From positions 1 to 33,003 of the forward strand of contig NZ_MUGT01000038.1 of the NCBI RefSeq assembly GCF_002217205.1: DNA of 33,003 nucleotides, written 5' to 3'. Of this stretch, positions 1 through 7,934 are shown piece after piece. Under the pieces are notes generated by a model. It did no database searches and was not told the origin of the DNA. It saw only the letters and a list, made by a program, of their open reading frames with translations. Both the position numbers and the translations under genes were made by a program. Every line of letters starts with the position of its first letter. Position 1 is the first letter of the stretch. This DNA is from Flavobacterium branchiophilum NBRC 15030 = ATCC 35035 (lineage in GTDB: Bacteria > Bacteroidota > Bacteroidia > Flavobacteriales > Flavobacteriaceae).

Positions 1-126
1 TTGCGTAAGATGAGTTAATAATTTTTCCTGGCACAATAATCACCTTGTTTGGCGTTTTTCCGTCCAATTGACGTTGCGTTCTTTCATCAGCCATAACAAT
101 TTCCTCGATATGTTCTTTGGTTAAAT
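1..126 (-). pseudogene. second copy of the leuS 3' end, fragment
   Basis: Positions 15-126 align without gaps to 1894-2005, the last codons of the intact leuS, with about 10 mismatches in 112 bp by my count. Read on the minus strand the fragment encodes LTKEHIEEIVMADERTQRQ and continues to VPGKIIN; the intact gene has LTKQQIEEIV and is otherwise identical over this stretch. About 8 of the 10 changes are silent, so the copy spent most of its divergence as real coding sequence. The usual LVG-stop ending is replaced by SSYA and the frame runs off the window without a stop. Homology ends about 25 bp beyond the stop of the AIPR gene. It is either the tail of a displaced leuS or part of an incoming element. 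Confidence 0.85.
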
Positions 127-151
127 ATAATAACGACAGACTTTATTGAAA

Positions 152-1870
152 TTAATCTTCTAAAAGATCAATCTTTTTATTATATTCTATTCTACATAGT
201 TGTTTTTTAAAATAACTTGCAATAGAGAAAGCTTTGTTTTGTTTGTCATATTTTGCTTTTTCATCGCTTATCATTTCATGAATAAAATCATTTACTTTTG
301 TATATTCCAAATCAAAATTTTGAGTTAATCCTTTGTCTTTTATTTCATTATAAATTCCATAAGCAATTAATTCATCAGAATATGGTAAATGAATATATTT
401 TGAATAATTTGGGTTATTTATATTTTCTTTTCTTTTTTTTGAAATAAAGTCATAAATATAATAGGATTGTAGCAATTGTTTATAAATTAAGGAATCTTTA
501 CTTCCATTAAACAAATAATGTAATGGATGATTCGATAATTTACTTGCATCATAAATATCCTCTAATATACTAGAAATACTATTTTTTGCAATATCCGGCT
601 TTCCATAAAAAGTGGCATACCAAAATTTCAAAACCGTTTCATTTGGAATTGATTTTTTTAGCCAAATATCACTGTTATTAAAATTTTCCCCTCTTTTAGT
701 TAAATAATTTATTTCGTTATTTTTAAATAATTCTTTAGTAATAGGGTTAAAATCTTCATTAGAAATTTTATCTTTAAAATTTATAGGTGTTTGCGTATTT
801 GTTGCATCTGTAATTAAATCTACTAGTTCTTTTTCTGTAGATTCATAAATTCTAATATTCACAAAAATGCGATTTAATTTTTCAGGATCTTTTTTAAAAA
901 AATCATAAATCACTCTTGATGTTTGTAATTCGTTCACAATTAATGGGTTCCTAACTTGAACGACATATTCTCCAAGTTGCGTATTGGCTGGAATATTTAA
1001 TTTTTCGCATAAAAGTGTCAAACCGTTATTCAAAAATGGAAAATAGTACTTAATTGAAGGATCATTCAACGTGGCCAACATTTTTTGGTTGGCTTTAGTT
1101 TTTGAACCTAGAAAACTTCTTATGTTTTCAGAATATAAAGTATCTAAAGTCCCATTTAAATTCACCTCTTTTTCTATTAATTTGCACAATTCTAAAGCTT
1201 CTATTCTGAAATTTAAAGCCTTGACATTATTGATAACATAAGAATACAAAGCTTGATTGTCGCCTTCTATAACATTTGATTTTACTGGATTAAATGTAAA
1301 ATCAATTGTTTTTCTTCGACTACTTGAGTCGCTTATTCTAACAACTTTTTCATATAAATCATCAGAATCTATGATTTCAAAATTATTTTCTTTGTGATAA
1401 TGTTTGGATAGTTGTTCATTAGAAGTTTGTTTATCTAAAGCATTTCCATTGTATAAAAAATACAATTGATGTTTTATTATAACCCCTTTTTTTGTCAAAT
1501 CTTTATATTCTTCTATTTTTGAAGACAGATCTTTTGAGTTTGGTAAAACATTTCCTTTTAAAAATAATTCTTCAAAATTGTCTCTGAACTTGTCCAATTT
1601 TCCTTGTTCCAGTTTTTTTGAATTTTTGCATTGAAAAACATACATTGTACATTGCAATCCATTCTCTTCAAAATAAATACCGTCAATTCCTCCATCTTGA
1701 CTAGAACTTTTATTGTTTTCAGGATTAATTATCAAAATTTCATTATATACTTCTTCAAACGATTTATCTAATATTACAGCTATTGAAAATACTTCAAAAG
1801 CATCATCATTAGAAATCATAAATTGTTTAGAAATTCTTTCTAAATAGCCTTGAATAAATAAATCTTTCAT
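152..1870 (-). CDS. AIPR family (abortive infection phage resistance) protein
   Basis: This 572-aa protein is recognised as an AIPR/abortive-infection family member, a group linked to phage defence whose biochemistry is poorly known. Residues 58-82 carry a restriction-endonuclease-like pattern: QDGGIDG (D59, D63), then a strand ending in FQCK (Q80, K82), as expected for a PD-(D/E)XK-type N-terminal fold. The family core is visible as NPLIVNELQTSRVIYDFF, matching the usual IVNGxQT motif with EL in place of the common Gly-x, followed by ATNTQTPI. No membrane segment or signal peptide is seen. It begins 10 bp after the leuS stop and probably shares the leuS transcript. It is flanked on both sides by leuS 3'-end sequence, which suggests acquisition as a unit, and it is more AT-rich than most of leuS. 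Function in defence is inferred from the family. Confidence 0.8.
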   Translation of the reverse strand: MKDLFIQGYLERISKQFMISNDDAFEVFSIAVILDKSFEEVYNEILIINPENNKSSSQDGGIDGIYFEENGLQCTMYVFQCKNSKKLEQGKLDKFRDNFEELFLKGNVLPNSKDLSSKIEEYKDLTKKGVIIKHQLYFLYNGNALDKQTSNEQLSKHYHKENNFEIIDSDDLYEKVVRISDSSSRRKTIDFTFNPVKSNVIEGDNQALYSYVINNVKALNFRIEALELCKLIEKEVNLNGTLDTLYSENIRSFLGSKTKANQKMLATLNDPSIKYYFPFLNNGLTLLCEKLNIPANTQLGEYVVQVRNPLIVNELQTSRVIYDFFKKDPEKLNRIFVNIRIYESTEKELVDLITDATNTQTPINFKDKISNEDFNPITKELFKNNEINYLTKRGENFNNSDIWLKKSIPNETVLKFWYATFYGKPDIAKNSISSILEDIYDASKLSNHPLHYLFNGSKDSLIYKQLLQSYYIYDFISKKRKENINNPNYSKYIHLPYSDELIAYGIYNEIKDKGLTQNFDLEYTKVNDFIHEMISDEKAKYDKQNKAFSIASYFKKQLCRIEYNKKIDLLED

Positions 1871-1880
1871 GTTTTTTCGT

Positions 1881-4800
1881 TTAGCCCACTAAATTAATAA
1901 TTTTCCCTGGAACAATAATCACTTTGTTTGGCGTTTTTCCGTCCAATTGACGTTGGGTTCTTTCGTCTGCCATTACGATTTCCTCGATTTGTTGTTTGGT
2001 TAAATCCAAAGGCAATTTCAAGGTAAAACGCATTTTTCCGTTGAAAGAAACAGGATATTCTTTTTCTGATTCTACCAAATATTTTGCTTCAAATTTTGGA
2101 AAAGCAACTTTTGAAATCGAACCTTCATGCCCCAATACCGACCATAATTCTTCGGCAATATGCGGTGCATAAGGTGAAATCAATACGGCTAAAGGTTCCA
2201 AAATGGCACGATGGTTGCATTTTTGTTGCGAAAGTTCGTTTACACAAATCATAAACTGCGAAACAGAGGTGTTGAAAGAGAAATTCTCGATATCTTCAGT
2301 TACTTTTTTGATGGTTTTGTGCAATGTTTTATAAGCCTCCCCCAACCCCTCCGAAGGAGTGGAGTTGTCCACGTAAAACGAATCGTTTTCACCCGAATGA
2401 TATAATTTCCACAATTTTTTCAAAAACCCATAAACTCCCGAAATTCCTGCGGTGTTCCATGGTTTGGCTTGTTCCAATGGACCCAAAAACATTTCATACA
2501 ATCGCAAAGTATCAGCACCATATTCATTGCAAATATCATCGGGATTGACGACGTTTCTCCATCTTTTTGACATTTTTCCTATTTCTGATTTTGTTTGAAA
2601 TTTGAAATTAATATCAACATTAATATCTGAATCTGAATTTATATGACTATAATTTATTATTTTTTCATTTTCAAAATTATAAAAGGAATATTCAATTGCA
2701 TTTTCACATATTAGGTATCCCTCATTAGTAACAAATACTGAGTTTTGAAATTCTTTATTTTCAAAAATAAACTTTTTTAACCCTGTAATATTTAGATGAG
2801 ATTTGTCACTCCCTAAATTATTAACCAAATCAGAAGGTATATTTATAGGTGCGAGGTCTTTTATTTCTAGGGACTTATAATCCGATGATCTAAAAATATT
2901 ATAAACTTTATCTTCGGATAAAGGAATAATTTTGTTTTTCCCATAATGAGTAAAAGAAATTCCTTTAGTTTTTTCTAAATATATTGATTCTACAAACCCT
3001 TGAATCATCCCCTGATTAATCAATTTTTTAAACGGTTCTTCGGTTGGTGCAAAGCCTTTGTCTTTCAAAAATTTGTTCCAAAAACGGGAGTACAACAAAT
3101 GTCCTGTGGCATGTTCGCTTCCGCCAATGTATAAATCCACGTTTTCCCAATATTTCAAGGCATCTTCGCTAGCAAATTCGCTTTCATTATGGGCATCCAT
3201 ATAACGCATCCAATACCAAGACGAACCCGCCCAACCTGGCATGGTATTCAATTCCAAAGGAAATATCTTTTGATTATCTATCAACTCACAACTAACAACC
3301 ATCAACTTTTCTATGTCCCACGCCCAATTTGTAGCATTTCCCAATGGCGGTTGCCCATCTTCGGTTGGGAGGTATTTTTCTACTTCGGGCAAAACGATGG
3401 GCAAGTGTTTTTTGTCTATCATTTGCGGTAAGCCATTTACATAATACACCGGGAAAGGCTCTCCCCAATATCTTTGTCGAGAAAAAACGGCATCTCGCAA
3501 ACGATAATTGACTTTGGCTTTTCCTGAGCCGATAGCTTCTAATGCTTCTATAACTTTTTTAGTCGCTTCTTTATAGCCAAGTCCATCTAAAAAATCGGAA
3601 TTTTTTAAAACAAAACCTTCTTTTTTTCCAAAAGCTTCCCCTTTGATGCAATCGTCTGAAGCATCAATTTCTCCATTTGGGCTTATTGGGCTGATAATAT
3701 TTTTAATTGCTGGCATTCCATTCTGACCTTTAAAGAAATTGGCAAACGCATAATCTCTTTCATCGCCACAAGGTACTGCCATTACGGCTCCCGTTCCGTA
3801 GCCTGCCAACACATAATCGCCAATCCAAACAGGTATTGGTTCTTGGGTGAATGGATGTTCGGCATAAGCTCCTGTAAACACACCCGAAATGGTTTTCACA
3901 TCGGCCATTCTTTCGCGTTCTGAACGTTTAGCGGTTTTTTCGATATAATCTTCAACTGCTTGTTTTTGCTCTGGAGTCGTAATTTGTGCCACCAACTCAT
4001 GCTCCGGAGCTAAGGTCATGAAAGTAACTCCGAAAATGGTGTCGGGGCGGGTGGTGAAGACTTCAATTGACCTCACCCCCAACCCCTCTCCAGAGGAGAG
4101 GGGAGCTGAACCGGAATCAGACGCTCTATTGTTTAACGCTGTTTTTATGGTATTTAAAACAGTGTTTAAATCGTTTTCAACCTCTTGATTGGTGAATCGA
4201 ATTACTTTATAAAAATATTTTTGCTCTAAAAGTAACGTTCTTTCTTCATCTTTTTCTTTTTGCTCCAAATCATTATGATATCCTCCATCTACTTCAATGA
4301 TTAGTTTTTTGTCCAAACAAACAAAATCAACAATAAAATTGCCAATATAATGTTGCCTTCTTATTTTATGTCCTAGTTTTGAATTTCTAACTTCTTGCCA
4401 CAAAATACCTTCTGCATTAGTAAACTGCTTTCTGTTATTTCGAGCATTAGCAACTAGTTCTTTAGCATACAATGGATTAGCAGATAAATAATGTTTTTGT
4501 GGGGTTTCGCCCCCCTCTCCTCTGGAGAGGGGTTGGGGGTGAGGTATATAATCTCCCTCTCGATCTGGGGGGAGGACTTTAAATTTCACCATCGCACCCA
4601 CTGATTTTCCAATCCAGTTGCGTTGTGATTCTTTGATCGATTCGCTCCAGTCGATGGTGTCTAGTCCTTGCAGTAATCGCTCGGCGTAAGCTGAAATCCG
4701 CATGCTCCATTGGGTCATTTTTTTGCGAATTACAGGATGCCCGCCACGTTCGGAAACGCCATTTACTATTTCGTCGTTTGCCAAAACCGTGCCTAAAGCA

Positions 4801-5459
4801 GGACACCAATTCACTTCGGTTTCTGCCAAATAAGTCAAGCGGTATTGCAACAAGATTTTTTGTTGCTCTTCCGTTGAAAATGCTTGCCATTCTTCGGCAG
4901 AAAAAGAGGCAATGTTGTCATCACAAACCGCATTCACTGTCGCATTTCCTTCTTTTTCAAATAGAGAAATTAAAGTAGAAATGTCTTCGGCTTTATCGGT
5001 GTTTTTGTTGTACCAAGATTCAAATAATTGGATAAAAATCCATTGGGTATGTTTGTAATAGTCTGGATTTGAAGTTCGTACTTCTCTGCTCCAATCAAAC
5101 GAAAAACCAATTTTGTCTAGTTGTTCTCTGTATCGAGCAATGTTTTCTTTGGTCGTTTTTTCAGGGTGTTGCCCGGTTTGAATGGCATATTGTTCTGCAG
5201 GAAGTCCAAACGAATCATAGCCTTGCGGGTGCAACACATTAAAACCTTGGTGGCGTTTGTATCGTGCCACAATATCTGAGGCAATATACCCCAGCGGATG
5301 CCCCACATGCAAACCTGCTCCCGATGGATAAGGAAACATATCTAGAACGTAATATTTTGGTTGTTGGTTGTTCAATGATGGTTGTTGCGCAGCAAAAGTT
5401 TGATGTTCTGCCCAATATTTTTGCCATTTGGCTTCAATTTCGTTTGGATTGTATTTCAT
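1881..5459 (-). CDS. leuS: leucyl-tRNA synthetase with in-frame DUF559 nuclease insertion
   Basis: LeuRS charges tRNA-Leu with leucine in the cytoplasm. The signature HVGH is at residues 51-54 and the second ATP-binding loop reads KMSKR (962-966, final Ser replaced by Arg). The editing-domain threonine-rich TTRPDT motif and the tRNA-binding C-terminus ending VPGKIINLVG are present. The start at 5459 (MKYNPNEIEAKWQKYW) is the family start; an upstream in-frame TTG at 5537 would add 26 unrelated residues. From this start the protein is about 1192 aa, against roughly 950 as I recall it for relatives. Extra length comes from residues about 305-464, a DUF559 nuclease domain between GAMVKF and VFTTRPDT, and from an enlarged AT-rich segment at about 820-960. 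A short GC-rich repeat encodes STPSEGLGEA near the C-terminus. No stop or frameshift interrupts the frame, so it is presumably functional. Confidence 0.95.
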   Translation of the reverse strand: MKYNPNEIEAKWQKYWAEHQTFAAQQPSLNNQQPKYYVLDMFPYPSGAGLHVGHPLGYIASDIVARYKRHQGFNVLHPQGYDSFGLPAEQYAIQTGQHPEKTTKENIARYREQLDKIGFSFDWSREVRTSNPDYYKHTQWIFIQLFESWYNKNTDKAEDISTLISLFEKEGNATVNAVCDDNIASFSAEEWQAFSTEEQQKILLQYRLTYLAETEVNWCPALGTVLANDEIVNGVSERGGHPVIRKKMTQWSMRISAYAERLLQGLDTIDWSESIKESQRNWIGKSVGAMVKFKVLPPDREGDYIPHPQPLSRGEGGETPQKHYLSANPLYAKELVANARNNRKQFTNAEGILWQEVRNSKLGHKIRRQHYIGNFIVDFVCLDKKLIIEVDGGYHNDLEQKEKDEERTLLLEQKYFYKVIRFTNQEVENDLNTVLNTIKTALNNRASDSGSAPLSSGEGLGVRSIEVFTTRPDTIFGVTFMTLAPEHELVAQITTPEQKQAVEDYIEKTAKRSERERMADVKTISGVFTGAYAEHPFTQEPIPVWIGDYVLAGYGTGAVMAVPCGDERDYAFANFFKGQNGMPAIKNIISPISPNGEIDASDDCIKGEAFGKKEGFVLKNSDFLDGLGYKEATKKVIEALEAIGSGKAKVNYRLRDAVFSRQRYWGEPFPVYYVNGLPQMIDKKHLPIVLPEVEKYLPTEDGQPPLGNATNWAWDIEKLMVVSCELIDNQKIFPLELNTMPGWAGSSWYWMRYMDAHNESEFASEDALKYWENVDLYIGGSEHATGHLLYSRFWNKFLKDKGFAPTEEPFKKLINQGMIQGFVESIYLEKTKGISFTHYGKNKIIPLSEDKVYNIFRSSDYKSLEIKDLAPINIPSDLVNNLGSDKSHLNITGLKKFIFENKEFQNSVFVTNEGYLICENAIEYSFYNFENEKIINYSHINSDSDINVDINFKFQTKSEIGKMSKRWRNVVNPDDICNEYGADTLRLYEMFLGPLEQAKPWNTAGISGVYGFLKKLWKLYHSGENDSFYVDNSTPSEGLGEAYKTLHKTIKKVTEDIENFSFNTSVSQFMICVNELSQQKCNHRAILEPLAVLISPYAPHIAEELWSVLGHEGSISKVAFPKFEAKYLVESEKEYPVSFNGKMRFTLKLPLDLTKQQIEEIVMADERTQRQLDGKTPNKVIIVPGKIINLVG
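2335..2370. repeat. short GC-rich palindromic repeat in the leuS 3' region
   Basis: It contains CCCCCAACCCCTC, a 13-bp match to the arms of the 34-bp inverted repeat, followed by CCGAAGGAG, which forms a small hairpin. It encodes STPSEGLGEA within LeuRS, where relatives as I recall them lack this peptide. It is probably a solitary member of the same or a related repeat family. Confidence 0.6.
4070..4103. repeat. GC-rich REP-like hairpin, left arm
   Basis: This is the left arm of the 34-bp perfect inverted repeat around the DUF559 segment. It holds a 9-bp stem with a 3-nt loop, and its GC content is far above its surroundings. Confidence 0.9.
4512..4545. repeat. GC-rich REP-like hairpin, right arm
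   Basis: This arm is the exact reverse complement of 4070-4103. In the LeuRS frame it encodes PHPQPLSRGEGG. A second GC-rich imperfect hairpin (CTCCC ... GGGAG, 4553-4574) follows immediately and encodes PPDREGD; it may be part of the same insertion. Confidence 0.9.
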
Positions 5460-5950
5460 AGTATTGTTTTGTGTTACTCTTGGGTAACGTTTTTTTTTGA
5501 TGTTATGATAAAATTTTGCTGACAAGTCAAAACTCAATTTTATAGCATGAGTTCGAAGCCATCATGGCATCTTTTGTCATCGGGTTTGTTTCTGTTGCAC
5601 ATCATATAAATTGGTGTTTTAATATTTGTATAAAAAAATAGTCATTCTAAATATTGGAGTTATACAAATAAATCATAAGAATCAATTTATAATTTTGATA
5701 TTAAAAAATGGAAGCAATTGTCTAAATAGGGATGATCGTTTTCATTTTTTTCATTTTTTAAAATTCAGGTATTCATGGCATTCAAATTGTTTTTTATTTA
5801 AAACCGCACTCAAAATCGGTAACAAAATTAAAAAAAATATGTCTTTATATCGATTTCAAAGCACAAATTTACATTTAAAGCACGAAAAAAGAAAGTTTGA
5901 GCGTTTTAAATCAAATTCTTTATTAATTTTACACAAAATTTTAATTCATT
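5460..5950. other. leuS-ftsX intergenic region
   Basis: About 490 bp separate the divergent leuS and ftsX genes. Positions 5527-5606 are richer in GC than the flanks and hold a GCCATCATGGC near-palindrome and two overlapping short minus-strand frames. One, at 5540-5602, encodes 20 aa (MCNRNKPDDKRC...); the other, at 5527-5580, encodes MTKDAMMASNSCYKIEF. Neither has leucine-rich leader character. A GTTAC-6-GTAAC hairpin lies just before the leuS start. The rest is AT-rich with no convincing promoter match. A plus-strand frame at 5626-5967 is Lys/Asn/Phe-rich, overlaps ftsX and is not believed. Confidence 0.5.
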
Positions 5951-6823
5951 ATGAGTACATCTTTTGACAACTTTCAAAAGCGAAGGGTAATTTCGTCATA
6001 CTTTTCTGTTGTTTTGAGCATTTTTTTGGTTTTGTTTTTAACAGGAATGTTGGCTTTATTTTTGATCAATTCCAGAAAAATTGCCAACGATTTTAAAGAA
6101 GACATTGCCATGACAGTGTTTTTAAAAAAAGAGGCCAACGATAGCATCATCAAATCCTTTGGGCATTTGCTTAACAAAACGGCTTTTGTCAAAAAATATG
6201 TTTATGTTTCAAAAGAAGCTGCGGCCAAGCAACATGTAGCGGTTATTGGCGAGGATTTTATGCAGTTTTTGGGTGATAATCCATTGCAAAACTCCTACGA
6301 TATCAACTTGAAAGCCAGTTATGTAAATAAAAAAAACATATTGAGTATTGAAACTTATCTGCGAAAAAATCCAATGGTTGCCGATATTGTTTATGATAAA
6401 CAATTGGTTAATTTGGTTAATGATAATATTCAAAAAGTTAGTTTTTGGATGTTGGTAATAAGCGGAGTATTTGCGTTTATTGCCGTTTTGTTAATCAATA
6501 GTTCGTTGCGATTGGCAATTCATTCTAAACGATTTATTATAAAAACCATGCAAATGGTTGGTGCAACAAAAGGGTTTATTCGCAAACCGTTTATAATAAA
6601 AAGCATGACTTTAGGCCTTATAGGTGCTTTGTTAGCGGTTGTGGCTTTGTTTTTTACATTAACTTATTTAGAAAGCAGCTTGTCTTTAGGATTGTTAGAC
6701 AATAAAATGATGATAGCCAATGTGTTTCTAGGGGTTATACTTATGGGGGTTTTAATTACGGGTGTTAGTACTTATTTTGCTACTCAACGTTTTTTGAATT
6801 TACGAACGGATGATTTATATTAA
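5951..6823 (+). CDS. ftsX: cell division protein FtsX
   Basis: FtsX is the membrane partner of the ATPase FtsE and couples cell division to activation of peptidoglycan hydrolases. The 290-aa protein shows the family layout: a cytoplasmic N-terminus (KRRVISSYFSVVLSIFLVL leads into TM1 at about 15-45), an extracytoplasmic domain (about 50-165), and three C-terminal transmembrane segments (about 168-190, 213-240, 258-280). Between TM2 and TM3 lies the conserved KTMQMVGATKGFIRKPF loop, which contacts FtsE. No ftsE is adjacent, as I expect in this family. It is first in a plus-strand cluster with DUF3098, uppP and truB, an envelope-related order consistent with the assignment. Confidence 0.93.
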   Translation: MSTSFDNFQKRRVISSYFSVVLSIFLVLFLTGMLALFLINSRKIANDFKEDIAMTVFLKKEANDSIIKSFGHLLNKTAFVKKYVYVSKEAAAKQHVAVIGEDFMQFLGDNPLQNSYDINLKASYVNKKNILSIETYLRKNPMVADIVYDKQLVNLVNDNIQKVSFWMLVISGVFAFIAVLLINSSLRLAIHSKRFIIKTMQMVGATKGFIRKPFIIKSMTLGLIGALLAVVALFFTLTYLESSLSLGLLDNKMMIANVFLGVILMGVLITGVSTYFATQRFLNLRTDDLY

Positions 6824-6862
6824 ATCTAAAAAAATCTAAAAAAATCTAAAAAAAATCTAAAA
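6822..6862. repeat. short tandem repeat, about 4 copies of AAATCTAAAA
   Basis: Four 10-11-bp units run from the ftsX stop codon into the 70-bp spacer before the DUF3098 gene. The array is simple and A-rich, so it is likely a slippage product. It changes spacing within the operon rather than any protein. Confidence 0.85.
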
Positions 6863-6892
6863 GAACCAAAAAATTAAAAAATTAAAAAAAAA

Positions 6893-7129
6893 ATGAAAGA
6901 TAAGGAAAATAAAAAAGAGTTTTTGTTTGAAAGTCAAAATTACAAAATATTAGGTGTTGGACTTGCGGTAATTGCTTTAGGGTTTTTATTGATGAGCGGC
7001 GGAGGTAGCCAAGATCCCAAAATTTTTAACGAATCGGTTTTTAATTTTCAAAGAATCAGATTGGCACCTACACTAGTGTTAGTAGGATTTGGGATTACCG
7101 TTTATTCAATATTAAAAAAAACCAAATAA
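6893..7129 (+). CDS. DUF3098 family small membrane protein
   Basis: This 78-aa protein has two predicted transmembrane helices (about 20-36 and 58-74) joined by a short loop containing GGGSQDP and a conserved-looking ESVFNFQRIRLAP segment. That pattern is the DUF3098 family, found in Bacteroidota next to ftsX and uppP. Its function is unknown. The A-rich leader has no Shine-Dalgarno site. It lies 69 bp after ftsX and 1 bp before uppP, so it is very likely cotranscribed with both, which suggests an envelope role. Confidence 0.85.
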   Translation: MKDKENKKEFLFESQNYKILGVGLAVIALGFLLMSGGGSQDPKIFNESVFNFQRIRLAPTLVLVGFGITVYSILKKTK

Positions 7130-7130
7130 T

Positions 7131-7934
7131 ATGAACCTACTTCAAGCCCTCATTTTGGCCATTATTGAAGGATTAACGGAATTTTTGCCTATTTCTTCAA
7201 CAGGACACATGGTTATAGCCTCTTCGTTTATGGGAATTGCAGAGGATGATTTTACTAAATTATTTGAAATTGTAATTCAACTGGCCGCAATTTTATCTGT
7301 AGTAGTGATTTATTGGCGTAAATTTTTTGATTTCACAAGAATACAATTTTATATCAAACTCGTCATTGCAGTGATTCCAGCCTTATTAATAGGTGGATTG
7401 TTAAAAAAACACATAGAGTCCATGCTCGAAACGCCTGTATTTATAGCAACAATTTTATTATTAGGAGGTTTTATATTGCTTTTTGTAGATAATTGGTTTC
7501 AAAATCCGAGTATCAACGACGAAAAAGAAATTAGCAACAAAAAAGCTTTTGCCATTGGGTGCTACCAAACATTAGCCGTAATTTTTCCAGGATTGAGCCG
7601 AAGTGCTGCTACCATTATTGGAGGTATGCAACAGGGGCTAACCAGAAAATCAGCCGCCGAATTTTCGTTTTTTTTAGCAGTACCCACCATGTTGGCAGCT
7701 ACTATCAAAAGTATTTATGATGTATATAAAGACAGTCCCGAAGTATTGAATACAGATAATTTGGGCATACTAGCTATTGGCAATATTGTGGCTTTTTTGG
7801 TGGCTTATGCTTCTATTAAATTTTTTATTGGCTTTTTAACCCGAAATGGGTTTAAAATGTTTGGTTATTATAGAATTGTATTGGGAGTTCTGTTGTTAAT
7901 TATCCATTATTTTCACCCATTAACAGTTAGCTAA
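7131..7934 (+). CDS. uppP: undecaprenyl-diphosphatase
   Basis: UppP (BacA) removes a phosphate from undecaprenyl diphosphate to recycle the lipid carrier for peptidoglycan and O-antigen synthesis; high dosage gives bacitracin resistance. The 267-aa integral membrane protein has both family signatures: EGLTEFLPISSTGHM at residues 13-27, with the catalytic Glu and Ser region, and PGLSRSAATIIGGM at about 149-162, with the essential Arg. About seven or eight hydrophobic segments follow the family pattern. Its stop codon overlaps the truB start by one base (TAATG), indicating translational coupling. Confidence 0.96.
   Translation: MNLLQALILAIIEGLTEFLPISSTGHMVIASSFMGIAEDDFTKLFEIVIQLAAILSVVVIYWRKFFDFTRIQFYIKLVIAVIPALLIGGLLKKHIESMLETPVFIATILLLGGFILLFVDNWFQNPSINDEKEISNKKAFAIGCYQTLAVIFPGLSRSAATIIGGMQQGLTRKSAAEFSFFLAVPTMLAATIKSIYDVYKDSPEVLNTDNLGILAIGNIVAFLVAYASIKFFIGFLTRNGFKMFGYYRIVLGVLLLIIHYFHPLTVS

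Larger units (their letters stand above)
4070..4545 (-). mobile_element. REPtron-like insertion: DUF559 domain between inverted repeats
   Basis: A perfect 34-bp inverted repeat brackets this segment (4070-4103 and 4512-4545). Each arm contains its own hairpin: CCCCTCTCC, three bases, GGAGAGGGG (4083-4103 and its mirror), preceded by a CCCCCAA foot. The sequence between encodes a DUF559/Vsr-like PD-(D/E)XK domain: HKIRRQHYIGNFIVDF with D378, then IIEVDGGYH with E389, D391 and H395, and VIRFTNQEV (LeuRS numbering). The layout, REP-like hairpins in opposite orientation around a gene, resembles the REPtrons of REP-associated (RAYT) transposases, but the gene is a different nuclease family. The element lies in frame in the LeuRS editing domain and has no start codon of its own. 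A mobile nature is inferred from the structure alone. Confidence 0.7.

Noticed and set aside
15..126. Simple att direct repeat with its partner at 1894-2005
   Set aside because: About 9 percent divergence, mostly silent, is too high for a recombination core and points to independently evolved gene ends.
4070..4545. Intein in LeuRS
   Set aside because: No Cys/Ser/Thr splice junctions, Hint-domain blocks or terminal His-Asn were seen; the segment is only a nuclease domain with repeats.
4579..4890. 103-aa minus-strand frame inside leuS
   Set aside because: Shadow of conserved LeuRS editing-domain sequence in another frame.
5626..5967. 113-aa plus-strand frame before ftsX
   Set aside because: Low-complexity Lys/Asn/Phe-rich translation of AT-rich DNA, overlapping the ftsX start in another frame, with no family features.
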